Below the pieces are notes generated by a model that saw nothing but the letters and a program-made list of their open reading frames with translations, made no database searches and was not told the DNA's origin. Below are positions 25,919 to 34,152 of a DNA stretch of 34,467 nucleotides, piece after piece. A program made the translations under genes and the position numbers. Source of the DNA: Aquiluna sp. (GTDB taxonomy: Bacteria; Actinomycetota; Actinomycetes; Actinomycetales; Microbacteriaceae); contig JAPKCK010000011.1 of assembly GCA_028822985.1 (NCBI GenBank), positions 1 to 34,467 on the forward strand, in the 5' to 3' direction. Within the stretch, counting starts at the first letter, position 1. Every line of letters starts with the position of its first letter.

Positions 25919-27010
25919 ATGGACATCGCAGCGCTTCCGAAAATTTCGCTCCACGACCACCTAGATGGCGGGCTTAGGCCCCAAACCATCATTGACCTCG
26001 CCGCTGAAATTGGGCACGAATTACCAAGCACCAATGCGCTGGAGTTAGCGGACTGGTTTGCAGAAAATGCAGACTCGGGCTCCTTGGAGAGGTATCTCTC
26101 AACTTTTCAGCACACCGTGGGTGTCATGCAAACTCGCGCGGGGCTCGAACGAGTCGCCTTTGAAGCTGTCATTGACTTGGCGAGCGAAAATATAATTTAT
26201 GCGGAATTACGGTGGGCCCCCGAACAGCACTTGAACTTGGGCCTAAGCCTTGATGAGGCAGTTGAAGCAGTGCAGGACGGCCTTGAGCGTGGCATGGAGG
26301 AAGTGGGTGACCAAGGCGGGTTCATTCGCACTGGTCAGATCATTATTGCGATGCGTCACGCGGACAGGGCTCTCGAGGTCGCGGAGCTTGCAGTTAGGCA
26401 CCGTAACGATGGAGTCGTCGGCTTTGACATTGCAGGGGCCGAAGAAGGCTTTTTACCATCCAGGCACCAATTGGCATTTGACTACCTCGCAGCTGAGTTA
26501 TTTCCCTGCACCGTTCACGCAGGAGAAGGAAGCGGCATTGAGTCCATTAAGGACGCAATAGTTTCCGGAAGAGCGCTCAGGATAGGACACGGAGTTCGAT
26601 TGGTGGAGGACATCATGTTCTCAAGAACCGATGGTGACACTGATCTAGTGGTTCTTGGCCCGGTCGCTCAGTGGGTGCATGATCGACAAATAGCCCTTGA
26701 GGTCTCTCCTTCTTCGAACCTGCAAACTGGATCTTTTAGTATCTTGGGCGACACGATGGCCGATCATCCGATCGACATCATGTATGACCTCGGGTTCAAC
26801 ATAACCGTGAATACTGACAACCGGCTTATGAGTTCCACAAACCTCACCAAGGAACTGCAGATTTTGGTCGATACTTTTGGCTACAAGCTGGCAGACCTGG
26901 AGCAGTTGCAGCTAAACGCCGCCGAGGCCGCTTTTCAAGCGGTGGATGAGCGCGAAGAGCTAATCGAGATGATTGAAGCCGGTTTCGCTGAGGCAAACGG
27001 TGCTGAGTAG
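25919..27010 (+). CDS. add: adenosine deaminase
   Basis: Add converts adenosine and deoxyadenosine to inosine forms, which DeoD can then cleave. The 363-residue TIM-barrel protein shows the metal-binding pair H12 and H14 in LHDHLDGGLRP, VHAGEGSG with a further metal histidine and the catalytic glutamate, the IGHGVRL histidine, and NTDNRLMS, the actinobacterial form of the metal aspartate motif. A TAGGAA ribosome-binding site precedes ATG 25919. A 37-bp gap follows deoA. The 3' end overlaps the PTS EIIA gene by 11 bp. Confidence 0.96.
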   Translation: MDIAALPKISLHDHLDGGLRPQTIIDLAAEIGHELPSTNALELADWFAENADSGSLERYLSTFQHTVGVMQTRAGLERVAFEAVIDLASENIIYAELRWAPEQHLNLGLSLDEAVEAVQDGLERGMEEVGDQGGFIRTGQIIIAMRHADRALEVAELAVRHRNDGVVGFDIAGAEEGFLPSRHQLAFDYLAAELFPCTVHAGEGSGIESIKDAIVSGRALRIGHGVRLVEDIMFSRTDGDTDLVVLGPVAQWVHDRQIALEVSPSSNLQTGSFSILGDTMADHPIDIMYDLGFNITVNTDNRLMSSTNLTKELQILVDTFGYKLADLEQLQLNAAEAAFQAVDEREELIEMIEAGFAEANGAE

Positions 27011-27446
27011 CTATTTTGGCGCAGGATCTATTGTCACTCAAGACAAGTCACCAAGCTTCGCTGACGCAGTGTCGCAATCGGTTTTACTTCTGGTCGAATC
27101 AGGTAAAGCGAAACTCAGTTATGTCGACGAGGTTTCAGAAAGCCTAAAAGCTTTGGGCCCGTACTTTGTGATTGCCCCTGGACTCGCTCTAGCTCATGCC
27201 AAGCCGTCAAATTCAGTTTCAGCCCCAGGCATGGCACTTCTGAGGCTTGCCGAGCCGGTTATCTCTGGATCCGCAAATGATCCGGTCAGTCTGATTTTTT
27301 CGATGTGCTCCCCAAATGTCAGCGAGCACATAGAAATGCTGGGCGATTTTGGACAGCTAATGAGTACCGATGAGGTTATGAATAACTTGTTAAATGCTTC
27401 TGCCGTGAGCGTCATTAAGGACATTCTTTTTAAAAAAGCGCTTTAA
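27000..27446 (+). CDS. PTS EIIA component, mannitol/fructose (ascorbate-like) type
   Basis: The 148-residue cytoplasmic protein matches the EIIA type-2 fold: two helices, then YFVIAPGLALAHAKPS, where H66 is the expected phosphorylated histidine, and an EHIEMLGDFGQLMS block typical of the family. I start at GTG 27000, with TGAGG six bases upstream and an 11-bp overlap with add; the longer frame has no support. It would accept phosphate from HPr and pass it to EIIB, the next gene. Its place in a nucleoside operon is unusual, and no EIIC, EI or HPr gene is in the window. Confidence 0.85.
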   Translation: MLSSYFGAGSIVTQDKSPSFADAVSQSVLLLVESGKAKLSYVDEVSESLKALGPYFVIAPGLALAHAKPSNSVSAPGMALLRLAEPVISGSANDPVSLIFSMCSPNVSEHIEMLGDFGQLMSTDEVMNNLLNASAVSVIKDILFKKAL

Positions 27447-27453
27447 TTTAGTT

Positions 27454-27726
27454 ATGTTAATTTACGCAGTGTGTGGAGCGGGGATTGGGACCAGTGTTCT
27501 ACTGAAATCCAATGCCGAGAGGGCTCTTTCAATGCTGGGTATCGAAGCAGAGGTTCGCGCTGTCTCAATAGAAGAAGCTCGTGGGGCCGACAAAATGGCA
27601 CAGGTGGTTTTGGCTACGCCGGAAATCCTCGACCAACTTGTCGGGATTCCTGCCGAGGTAATTGCTATAAATAACATTTTTGATTTGGGTGAATTAGGCG
27701 AAAAGCTAAAAGCCACGCTGAGCTAG
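27454..27726 (+). CDS. PTS EIIB component, ascorbate/galactitol type
   Basis: The 90-residue protein is a complete small EIIB. The phosphocysteine C7 lies in the P-loop-like AVCGAGIGTSVLLKSN, and the rest follows the alternating strand-helix Rossmann-like fold of LacB/UlaB-type EIIBs. It begins 7 bp after the EIIA stop. In known systems it phosphorylates a sugar during transport through EIIC (UlaA-like), but the next gene is an unrelated flavin-binding protein. Either the EIIC is elsewhere in the genome or the pair acts as a phosphorelay without transport. Confidence 0.85.
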   Translation: MLIYAVCGAGIGTSVLLKSNAERALSMLGIEAEVRAVSIEEARGADKMAQVVLATPEILDQLVGIPAEVIAINNIFDLGELGEKLKATLS

Positions 27727-27729
27727 TCT
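27724..27729 (+). promoter_or_regulatory. -10 element of the split-barrel flavoprotein gene, leaderless geometry
   Basis: TAGTCT overlaps the EIIB stop codon and is followed by TGCAGA and the ATG at 27736, so the next gene probably has its own leaderless transcript even though it is only 9 bp from EIIB. Confidence 0.45.
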
Positions 27730-27735
27730 TGCAGA

Positions 27736-28395
27736 ATGAGTACCCCAGGCTCCTCGGAGCGGACCAAGCTCAACAGAATGAGCTACAAATCTTCTGAGAG
27801 CATCGCGGATCTGAACAGCATCTTGGATGCCAATCTGGTGGCGCACGTCGGCGTCGTTATCGACGGCTCTCCTCTGGTCATCCCGATGGCATATGGCAGA
27901 AGCGGAGATGAAATATTCCTTCACGGCTCATCGGGATCAAGGCTGATGCGCGTATTAGAAACTGAACCAGAGGTTTGTGTTTCCATAACCGAACTCAATG
28001 CGCTGAAGATAGCCAGAAGTAATTTCAACAGCGGCATGCATTACCGAGCAGTCATGATCTTTGGAAAAGCCAAAGTGGTTCCCATGGACCAAAAACATCA
28101 CGCTTTAGATGTCGTAAGTGACGCGATGATTCCAGGGAGGGTTAGTGAGGCAAGACCAACCACCAAAAAAGAAGTAGCTGCCACCTTGATTTTGTCTTTG
28201 TCGCTGGCAGAAGCGTCAGTGAAGATTTCGGTCAACGAAGTTGACGACCCGCCAGAAGACATGAACCTAGGTTTTTGGTCAGGGACCATCCCGCTTACAT
28301 CAAAGGCCGGCGAGGCAATGCCGGCTGACTCGGAGTCGGCATCTTTGGCTGTTCCGGAAAGCATTCAAAGATTTATTTCAAAGCACTCAAAGTAG
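27736..28395 (+). CDS. FMN-binding split-barrel protein (pyridoxamine-phosphate-oxidase-like, NimA type)
   Basis: The 219-residue protein has the split-barrel features of the Pyridox_ox_2/NimA group: LVAHVGVVIDGSPLVIPMAY, EIFLHGSSGSRLM and VCVSITELNALKIARSNFNSGMHYRAVMIFGKA. Members bind FMN or F420 and include nitroimidazole reductases and uncharacterised oxidoreductases. The C-terminal 40 residues look flexible. It is not the biosynthetic PdxH. The substrate cannot be read from sequence. Its 3' end overlaps the convergent pmmB gene by 23 bp. Confidence 0.85.
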   Translation: MSTPGSSERTKLNRMSYKSSESIADLNSILDANLVAHVGVVIDGSPLVIPMAYGRSGDEIFLHGSSGSRLMRVLETEPEVCVSITELNALKIARSNFNSGMHYRAVMIFGKAKVVPMDQKHHALDVVSDAMIPGRVSEARPTTKKEVAATLILSLSLAEASVKISVNEVDDPPEDMNLGFWSGTIPLTSKAGEAMPADSESASLAVPESIQRFISKHSK

Positions 28396-30010
28396 CTTCG
28401 GCCCAGGTTTTTAGGTCGTCAAGCAGCTTGGTGGCAGCCAGCTTGTTGGTCGCGGAAGCCTGTAAATAGCACTTGAGCTTGGGTTCGGTTCCAGAGGGCC
28501 TCACGATTATCTTGATCGACTCGCTGGAAAAAATGAGAGCATCCGTTTTCATGGCATCGGTTCGGGCTAGGTAATCCTCGAAAAGGACTGCTTCGTCTCC
28601 AATACTTGCCGGCGGGTTAGACCGTAGGCCAGATGTGATGTTTCCAATTACCGAAAGATCCGACACTCTAAGTGAAACCTGACCGGTTGCAACGTGCCCA
28701 AATTTCTGGGCCAAATCCTGAATCTGGTCAACCAGGGTTTTACCCTGGGCTTTCAAATCTGATGCCATCTGGGCGATTATCAGTCCGGCTGTTATGCCGT
28801 CTTTATCCGGGGTGTATTCCGGATCAACGCAGTAGCCGAGAGCTTCTTCATATCCATATCCAAGATCAGGAACCTTGGAAATCCACTTGAAGCCAGTCAG
28901 CGTCTGGGTGTAGGGCACGCCATAGTGCTTGGCGAGTGCTGATAAATCAGCCGACACTATCGAGTTTGCGATCGCCTTGGATGTTGGAGCAAGCTGATTT
29001 GCAAGCAGCAGTCCAACCTGGTCTCCGGTGAGCATTTGATAACCATCAGCGCTGCGAACTGCTACTGCCAGCCGGTCGGCATCGGGGTCATTTGCTAAAA
29101 TTAGGTCGCTGTCATTGCTAGTTGCTTCGGCGAAACTCAGATCCATGGCACCTTTTTCCTCCGGGTTTGGAAAGGCCACGGTTGGAAATTCAGCGTCTGG
29201 CTCAGCTTGCAGCGCGACCGGTAATACCTTGAAACCAGCTGCCGCCATTAGTGGGCCAACTACCTTCCAGCCAACTCCATGCAATGCAGTGTGTGTGATT
29301 CGGATTGCTGACCTTTTGCTAATTTCGCTTTCGTGCATGCTAATTAGCGTTTTGGCTCGATCCAGGTACTGGCTGATTTCTGGTTGCCCGATGAGCGTAA
29401 AGTCTTTGCTCTTTGGGATCTCTTGAAAAGTAGTTTTAGTGGAGAGTGCAGTTATCAGATTCGCTATTTCCCTGTCCTGCGGTGGAACAAGCTGACTGCC
29501 CCCGGTGGGGCCTCCAAGGTAGACCTTGTAACCGTTATCTCTTGGAGGGTTATGGCTTGCCGTCACAACTACAGTGAGGCTGGCGCCAAGCCGCCTGCCG
29601 GTGAATGCAGCAACTGGGGTAGGAACCATCTCCGAAAATAGAAAGGTTTTAATTCCGGCTGCGCTCAAAATCTCCGCGCTGTCTAGGGCGAACACATCTG
29701 AGTTTGTTCTGCCGTCATAACCGATTACTGCGCTTAGTCCTCCGGAAGTATCCAAGTAGGTTTCACGATTAGCGTTCAAAAACTTAGCCAAGCCCAGAGC
29801 CGTTTGCGCCACAACGACTCGGTTCATTCGGTTCGGGCCGGCGCCTAGTTCCCCGCGCAGTCCGGCGGTCCCAAAGTCTAGGCGGGTGCTAAATCGAGAA
29901 GCAATGCCCTCCTCATCGTGATTATCGATAAGTGCTTGAAGTTCAAGCTTGGTAACTGGGTCCGGATCCTGATCAAGCCATGCTTGGGCTCGATCTACTA
30001 GTTGACTCAA
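28373..30010 (-). CDS. pmmB: phosphomannomutase/phosphoglucomutase family protein
   Basis: This alpha-D-phosphohexomutase moves phosphate between C1 and C6 (or C5) of phosphosugars. The 545-residue protein has FGTAGLRGELGAGPNRMN near the N-terminus, the phosphoserine S152 in TASHNPP, the Mg site NDPDADR, the sugar-binding GYEEALGY and the phosphate-binding RPSGTEPK at the end. It is the long (PgcA/PmmB) form. It overlaps deoD by 4 bp on the same strand, so it probably processes ribose- or deoxyribose-1-phosphate from nucleoside phosphorolysis, although mannose-1-phosphate for ManC is also possible. The same deoD-pmmB pair exists in mycobacteria. Confidence 0.95.
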   Translation of the reverse strand: MSQLVDRAQAWLDQDPDPVTKLELQALIDNHDEEGIASRFSTRLDFGTAGLRGELGAGPNRMNRVVVAQTALGLAKFLNANRETYLDTSGGLSAVIGYDGRTNSDVFALDSAEILSAAGIKTFLFSEMVPTPVAAFTGRRLGASLTVVVTASHNPPRDNGYKVYLGGPTGGSQLVPPQDREIANLITALSTKTTFQEIPKSKDFTLIGQPEISQYLDRAKTLISMHESEISKRSAIRITHTALHGVGWKVVGPLMAAAGFKVLPVALQAEPDAEFPTVAFPNPEEKGAMDLSFAEATSNDSDLILANDPDADRLAVAVRSADGYQMLTGDQVGLLLANQLAPTSKAIANSIVSADLSALAKHYGVPYTQTLTGFKWISKVPDLGYGYEEALGYCVDPEYTPDKDGITAGLIIAQMASDLKAQGKTLVDQIQDLAQKFGHVATGQVSLRVSDLSVIGNITSGLRSNPPASIGDEAVLFEDYLARTDAMKTDALIFSSESIKIIVRPSGTEPKLKCYLQASATNKLAATKLLDDLKTWAEATLSALK

Positions 30011-30828
30011 ATTTTGTCCACAATTTCTGCTAGAAGCTTGGATATTCGGGCTTCGGCTTGCTGGCCGGCTTCAATAACCTCCGCGTGGCTGAGCGGAGTC
30101 TTTTGGATGCCTGCGGCCAAGTTTGTTATTAGTGACATGCCGAGAATCTCCATGCCTGATTCTCTGGCGGCAATGGCCTCTAGCGCGGTTGACATTCCTA
30201 CGATGTCGCCCCCCATTATTTTGGCCATTTGGACTTCCGCGGGTGTTTCGTAGTGGGGGCCACGGAACTGAACATAGACACCCTCATCGAGACTGGGATC
30301 AACCGTCTTTGCAATATCGCGGAGTCTTGCTGAGTAGAGGTCGGTCAGATCAATGAAGTTGGCCCCCTCAAGCGGGCTTGAGGCGGTTAGGTTGATGTGA
30401 TCGGAAATCAGAACCGCGGCACCACCGGCCCATTTCGGCTTTATCCCACCCGCACCATTTGTTAGGACCATTACTTTTGCTCCGGACTTAGCAGCCGTTC
30501 GAACTGAATGAACCACTGCTCGGACTCCGTGGTTCTCGTAGAAATGGGTTCTCGCACCAATTACCAGCGCAAACTTCCCGTTGGGTAGTTTTATGGATCT
30601 AATGTTTCCAACGTGGCCTGCTAGGGCAGGCTTTGAGAAACCGATCACCTCAGAGGCCGGTATCTCGCTGACTGTTTCACCAATGAGATCGGCCGCCTTT
30701 GCCCAGCCGGAGCCAAGTGTCAGCGCGATGTGATGGGTGCCAACGCCCGAAAGCTTTCTAATTTGGTCAGCTGCCTTCTGGGCAATTTCGAAGGGGTTAA
30801 TTGTCTCGTCGTCGAGTAGATGCGTCAT
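30007..30828 (-). CDS. deoD: purine nucleoside phosphorylase (trimeric class)
   Basis: The enzyme splits inosine, guanosine and their deoxy forms to base and pentose-1-phosphate. From ATG 30828 it has 273 residues. Visible motifs include LGSGWAKAAD (phosphate loop), RTHFYENHG, LTNGAGGIK, FRGPHYETPAE and GMSTALEAIAARESGM, with the base-contacting TNLAAG. This is the trimeric PunA type even though the actinobacterial locus is usually named deoD. A GTG at 30846 would add six residues, but a -10 box lies 7 nt before the ATG, which favours 30828. It completes purine salvage after Add and forms an operon with pmmB. Confidence 0.96.
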   Translation of the reverse strand: MTHLLDDETINPFEIAQKAADQIRKLSGVGTHHIALTLGSGWAKAADLIGETVSEIPASEVIGFSKPALAGHVGNIRSIKLPNGKFALVIGARTHFYENHGVRAVVHSVRTAAKSGAKVMVLTNGAGGIKPKWAGGAAVLISDHINLTASSPLEGANFIDLTDLYSARLRDIAKTVDPSLDEGVYVQFRGPHYETPAEVQMAKIMGGDIVGMSTALEAIAARESGMEILGMSLITNLAAGIQKTPLSHAEVIEAGQQAEARISKLLAEIVDKI

Positions 30829-30835
30829 GAAAATT

Positions 30836-30841
30836 AGTCTA
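30836..30841 (-). promoter_or_regulatory. -10 element of deoD, leaderless geometry
   Basis: On the minus strand TAGACT is followed by seven bases (AATTTTC) and the deoD ATG at 30828. If used, it rules out the upstream GTG at 30846. Confidence 0.45.
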
Positions 30842-30896
30842 GCCACGCATAGTCATGCTCGCGTGGTGGAGAATAGGGGCTGTGATCGAAAAAAAA

Positions 30897-32306
30897 ATGA
30901 CTAAGCACCGCATTGTGGTGATCGGTGGTGGCCCGGGTGGCTACGAGGCTGCTCGTGCTGGCGTGCAGCTCGGAGCCGAAGTCATACTTATTGAGGAAAG
31001 CGGTATCGGCGGCAATGCTGTCCTCACCGATGTTGTCCCCTCGAAGACTCTTATCGCAACCGCAGAGGCGGCCCAACGTGTTGCATCTGCTGCTGCACTT
31101 GGCGTTCGGCTAGTAGTGGACGGCAAACGCGTGACTCCGACAATCGACATAGATTTACCGGCAATCAACGCACGCTTACTCCAATTGGCCAAGTCGCAGT
31201 CCAAGGACATGCTGGAAACTCTCGAGGCCGAAGGGGTAACCGTGGTTAATGGCCATGGAGTTCTTGACGGAAACCACCACGTTCTTATAACCAAATCTGG
31301 CGAGACTTCCTCAGAGCGAATCGAAGCCAAGACAATCATTGTCGCCACCGGTGCTCGCCCTAGGGAACTTGCCAGCGCCAAGAGTGACGGCAAGAGAATT
31401 CTGAACTGGAAGCAGCTTTACAACATTGGCGATTTACCGAAACACATGATTGTGGTTGGTTCCGGTGTCACCGGAGCGGAGTTCGCGTCGGCCTACCTGC
31501 ATCTGGGCAGTGAGGTTACCCTCGTTTCCTCGAGAGACAAAGTCCTTCCAGGAAACGACGGTGATGCGGCCGAGTTGATTGAGGATGTCTTTAAACGCAA
31601 AGGCATGAATATCTTGCGCAATGCTCGGGCAACCTCAGTGAAAAACTTAGGTGAGAGCGTCGAAGTCACCCTGGAAGATGGCCAGGTTATTTCTGGTTCG
31701 CATTGCCTGATGGCTGTCGGAGCGATTCCAAACACTGCGAATCTTGGTTTAGAAGAAGCCGGCGTGAGGCTGAATGAAACCGGTCATGTGATTTCAAACA
31801 AAGTCGCTCGAACTTCTAGGGCGAATGTATATGCCGTCGGCGACTGCTCCACAGCGCTACCGCTAGCGTCGGTTTCTGCCATGCAGGGAAGAACTGCGAT
31901 CTACCACACCATGGGAGACGTGTCCGTCCCAACAGCTTTGCGTAACGTGGCCTCCAATGTTTTCACGTCACCGGAGATTGCTTCGGTCGGCTGGTCTCAG
32001 GACGAAATTGAGCAGGGTTTGGTTCGCGGTGAAGTGCGAAAAATTATGTTAGAAACCAACCCCAGGGCCAAAATGCAAGGCATCGAAGAGGGCTTTATAA
32101 AGCTCTATGCATCTGTGGGCTCGGGAACCGTTATCGGAGGGGTGGTAGTTGCTCCAACTGCTTCGGATTTGATCTACCCGATTGCCGTAGCGATTGAGAA
32201 TCGATTAACTGTTGACCAGTTGGCCAGAACCTACACGGTCTATCCTTCGTTGTCTGGATCCATTGCTGAGGCTGCTAGCGCACTGCACCAGCCGATTGAC
32301 GACTGA
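30897..32306 (+). CDS. lpdA: LpdA-type FAD pyridine-nucleotide oxidoreductase (probable quinone reductase, not lipoamide dehydrogenase)
   Basis: The 469-residue protein has the two-dinucleotide fold of disulfide reductases: FAD-binding VVIGGGPGGYEAA (from 7), NAD(P)-binding VVGSGVTGAEFASAYLHLG, and YAVGDCSTALPLASVSAMQGR. The paired redox cysteines of lipoamide dehydrogenase are replaced by A41 and V46 in GGNAVLTDVVPSK, and the C-terminal catalytic HPT-E motif reads YPSLSG. M. tuberculosis LpdA (Rv3303c), a flavoprotein quinone reductase, has the same type of loss and similar neighbours. ATG 30897 is chosen because MTKHRIVVIGGG aligns with that homologue; a GTG at 30882 is possible. It is divergent from deoD and ends directly against the convergent carboxylase stop. 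Confidence 0.9.
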   Translation: MTKHRIVVIGGGPGGYEAARAGVQLGAEVILIEESGIGGNAVLTDVVPSKTLIATAEAAQRVASAAALGVRLVVDGKRVTPTIDIDLPAINARLLQLAKSQSKDMLETLEAEGVTVVNGHGVLDGNHHVLITKSGETSSERIEAKTIIVATGARPRELASAKSDGKRILNWKQLYNIGDLPKHMIVVGSGVTGAEFASAYLHLGSEVTLVSSRDKVLPGNDGDAAELIEDVFKRKGMNILRNARATSVKNLGESVEVTLEDGQVISGSHCLMAVGAIPNTANLGLEEAGVRLNETGHVISNKVARTSRANVYAVGDCSTALPLASVSAMQGRTAIYHTMGDVSVPTALRNVASNVFTSPEIASVGWSQDEIEQGLVRGEVRKIMLETNPRAKMQGIEEGFIKLYASVGSGTVIGGVVVAPTASDLIYPIAVAIENRLTVDQLARTYTVYPSLSGSIAEAASALHQPIDD

Positions 32307-34079
32307 TTAGTCCTCTATCTCCAGAAGCAGAGTGCCAGCTGAAACGGTATCTCCCACGGCCACTCCTATTTGCTTAATCTTTCCTGAGCGATGGGCGGTT
32401 AGGGGTTGTTCCATCTTCATCGCTTCCAGAACTACAGCTAGGTCGCCCTTTTCAACAGGGTCGCCAACGCTGACCGCCACCTTCACAACGCTCGCTTGCA
32501 TTGGAGCTAGCAGTAGGTTGCCTTTGGCGCCAGTGTGACCTGAGATGTTAGAAGATGCTGCGCGTTTGGGAGCATGACCCTGAGCCGAGCCGATTTCGCC
32601 AACCAGCAATCGCTTAGGAACCGAAACCTCAAGGCGTTTTCCAGCAACCTCCACAACAATTTCATGGCGTGGTTCCGGCTCCGGGATTTGTTCCTGCGAT
32701 CCTGACCACGGTTCAATGGTGTTGTCCCACTCGGTTTCGATCCAGCGAGTGAAAATCCCAAAGGTTGACCCGTCGCCAATAAATGCCTTGTCGTCAACTA
32801 TTGCTCGATGGAAAGGAAGGACGGTTGGCAGCCCGAGAACCTGCATTTCGGCTAGAGCCCTGCGAGATCTTGCAAGAGCTTCAGCGCGATCTTTGCCGGT
32901 TACAATCAACTTCGCCATCATCGAGTCAAACTTGCCTGAAATAACGTCTCCAGAAACTACTCCAGAATCAACCCTGACGCCTGGGCCCGAGGGGGCTATG
33001 AACTGGTGGATTGGGCCGGGAGCAGGCAAGAAACCATTGCCGGCATCCTCGCCATTGATTCGGAATTCTATGGAGTGGCCACGAATTTCCGGGTCCGAGT
33101 AAGAAAGCTTCTTTCCTTCTGCGATAAAGAACTGTTCGCGGACGAGATCGATGCCCGTCACTTCTTCGGAGACCGGGTGCTCGACCTGCAGTCGTGTGTT
33201 TACTTCGAGGAAAGAAATGGTTCCATCTTGCGAGATCAAAAACTCACAGGTGCCAGCACCGACGTAGTTGACCTTTTTCAGGATGGCTTTTGATGCCTCG
33301 TACAAAATTATTTCTTGTTCTTTGGTCAAGAACGGAGCTGGCGCTTCTTCAACCAACTTCTGGTGTCTGCGCTGAAGCGAGCAGTCTCTTGTAGAAACAA
33401 CCACAACATTTCCATGAGAATCCGCAAGGCACTGTGTTTCCACATGACGCGGCTTCTCAAGGTATTTTTCCAAGAAGCATTCTCCGCGACCAAATGCCGC
33501 GATTGCTTCCCGGGTTGCAGACTCGAAAAGCTCTGCAATTTCAGAGGCATCACGAACAATCTTTATACCCCTACCACCACCACCGTGGGCCGCCTTGATA
33601 GCCACCGGAAGCCCATGAATTGCAACAAACTCTTCTACCTCGGCAACGGTTTCTACTGGGTTCAGCGTTCCTGGGGCCATTGGCGCACCGACAGATTCAG
33701 CAATCTTTCGCGCGGACACCTTGTCACCCAGAGACGTGATCGACTGAGCATCAGGGCCAATCCAAATTAGGCCAGCGTCAACTACAGCTTTTGCAAATTC
33801 AGCATTTTCCGATAGAAATCCGTAGCCGGGGTGGATTGCGTTGGCACCGCTTCTTTTTGCTGCTGAAAGTATTTTCTCGATTACCAAATAGGTTTCTGCA
33901 GCACTCTCGCCGTTAAGCGCGTAGGCCTCATCGGCCAGCTTCACATGTAGCGAATTACGGTCGGAGTCTGCGTACACCGCAACGGTCTGGATTCCGCTGT
34001 CTTTGGCTGCTCGGATAACTCTGACCGCAATTTCGCCACGGTTGGCTATTAGTACTTTAGAAATCTTGCGCTCGGTCAT
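32307..34079 (-). CDS. accA3: acyl-CoA carboxylase alpha subunit (biotin carboxylase plus biotin carrier, AccA3 type)
   Basis: The 590-residue protein activates bicarbonate and attaches it to its own biotin for transfer to acyl-CoA, providing malonyl- and methylmalonyl-CoA. The biotin carboxylase part (about 1-450) shows [18 protein letters not shown], the ATP-grasp glycine loop [24 protein letters not shown], and the active-site [17 protein letters not shown] linker leads to a C-terminal biotinyl domain with the biotinylated K556 in EAMKMEQ. The carboxyltransferase (AccD) partner is not in the window and is likely beyond the right edge, next to maf. The ATG at 34079 has no clear ribosome-binding site. 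Confidence 0.96.
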   Translation of the reverse strand: MTERKISKVLIANRGEIAVRVIRAAKDSGIQTVAVYADSDRNSLHVKLADEAYALNGESAAETYLVIEKILSAAKRSGANAIHPGYGFLSENAEFAKAVVDAGLIWIGPDAQSITSLGDKVSARKIAESVGAPMAPGTLNPVETVAEVEEFVAIHGLPVAIKAAHGGGGRGIKIVRDASEIAELFESATREAIAAFGRGECFLEKYLEKPRHVETQCLADSHGNVVVVSTRDCSLQRRHQKLVEEAPAPFLTKEQEIILYEASKAILKKVNYVGAGTCEFLISQDGTISFLEVNTRLQVEHPVSEEVTGIDLVREQFFIAEGKKLSYSDPEIRGHSIEFRINGEDAGNGFLPAPGPIHQFIAPSGPGVRVDSGVVSGDVISGKFDSMMAKLIVTGKDRAEALARSRRALAEMQVLGLPTVLPFHRAIVDDKAFIGDGSTFGIFTRWIETEWDNTIEPWSGSQEQIPEPEPRHEIVVEVAGKRLEVSVPKRLLVGEIGSAQGHAPKRAASSNISGHTGAKGNLLLAPMQASVVKVAVSVGDPVEKGDLAVVLEAMKMEQPLTAHRSGKIKQIGVAVGDTVSAGTLLLEIED

Positions 34080-34110
34080 AGTTGGAAGCTTATTGGCACA
34101 TTGGGTCAGG

Positions 34111-34139
34111 TGTTTATGCTCAACCTACAAAAAAATCAA
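34111..34139 (-). promoter_or_regulatory. promoter of the biotin carboxylase gene
   Basis: On the minus strand a -35 hexamer TTGATT (34134-34139) and a -10 hexamer TAAACA (34111-34116) are separated by 17 bp. The resulting leader is about 25-30 nt, unlike the leaderless promoters elsewhere in the window. It occupies the 73-bp gap after maf. Confidence 0.5.
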
Positions 34140-34152
34140 CTATTCGTATCTG

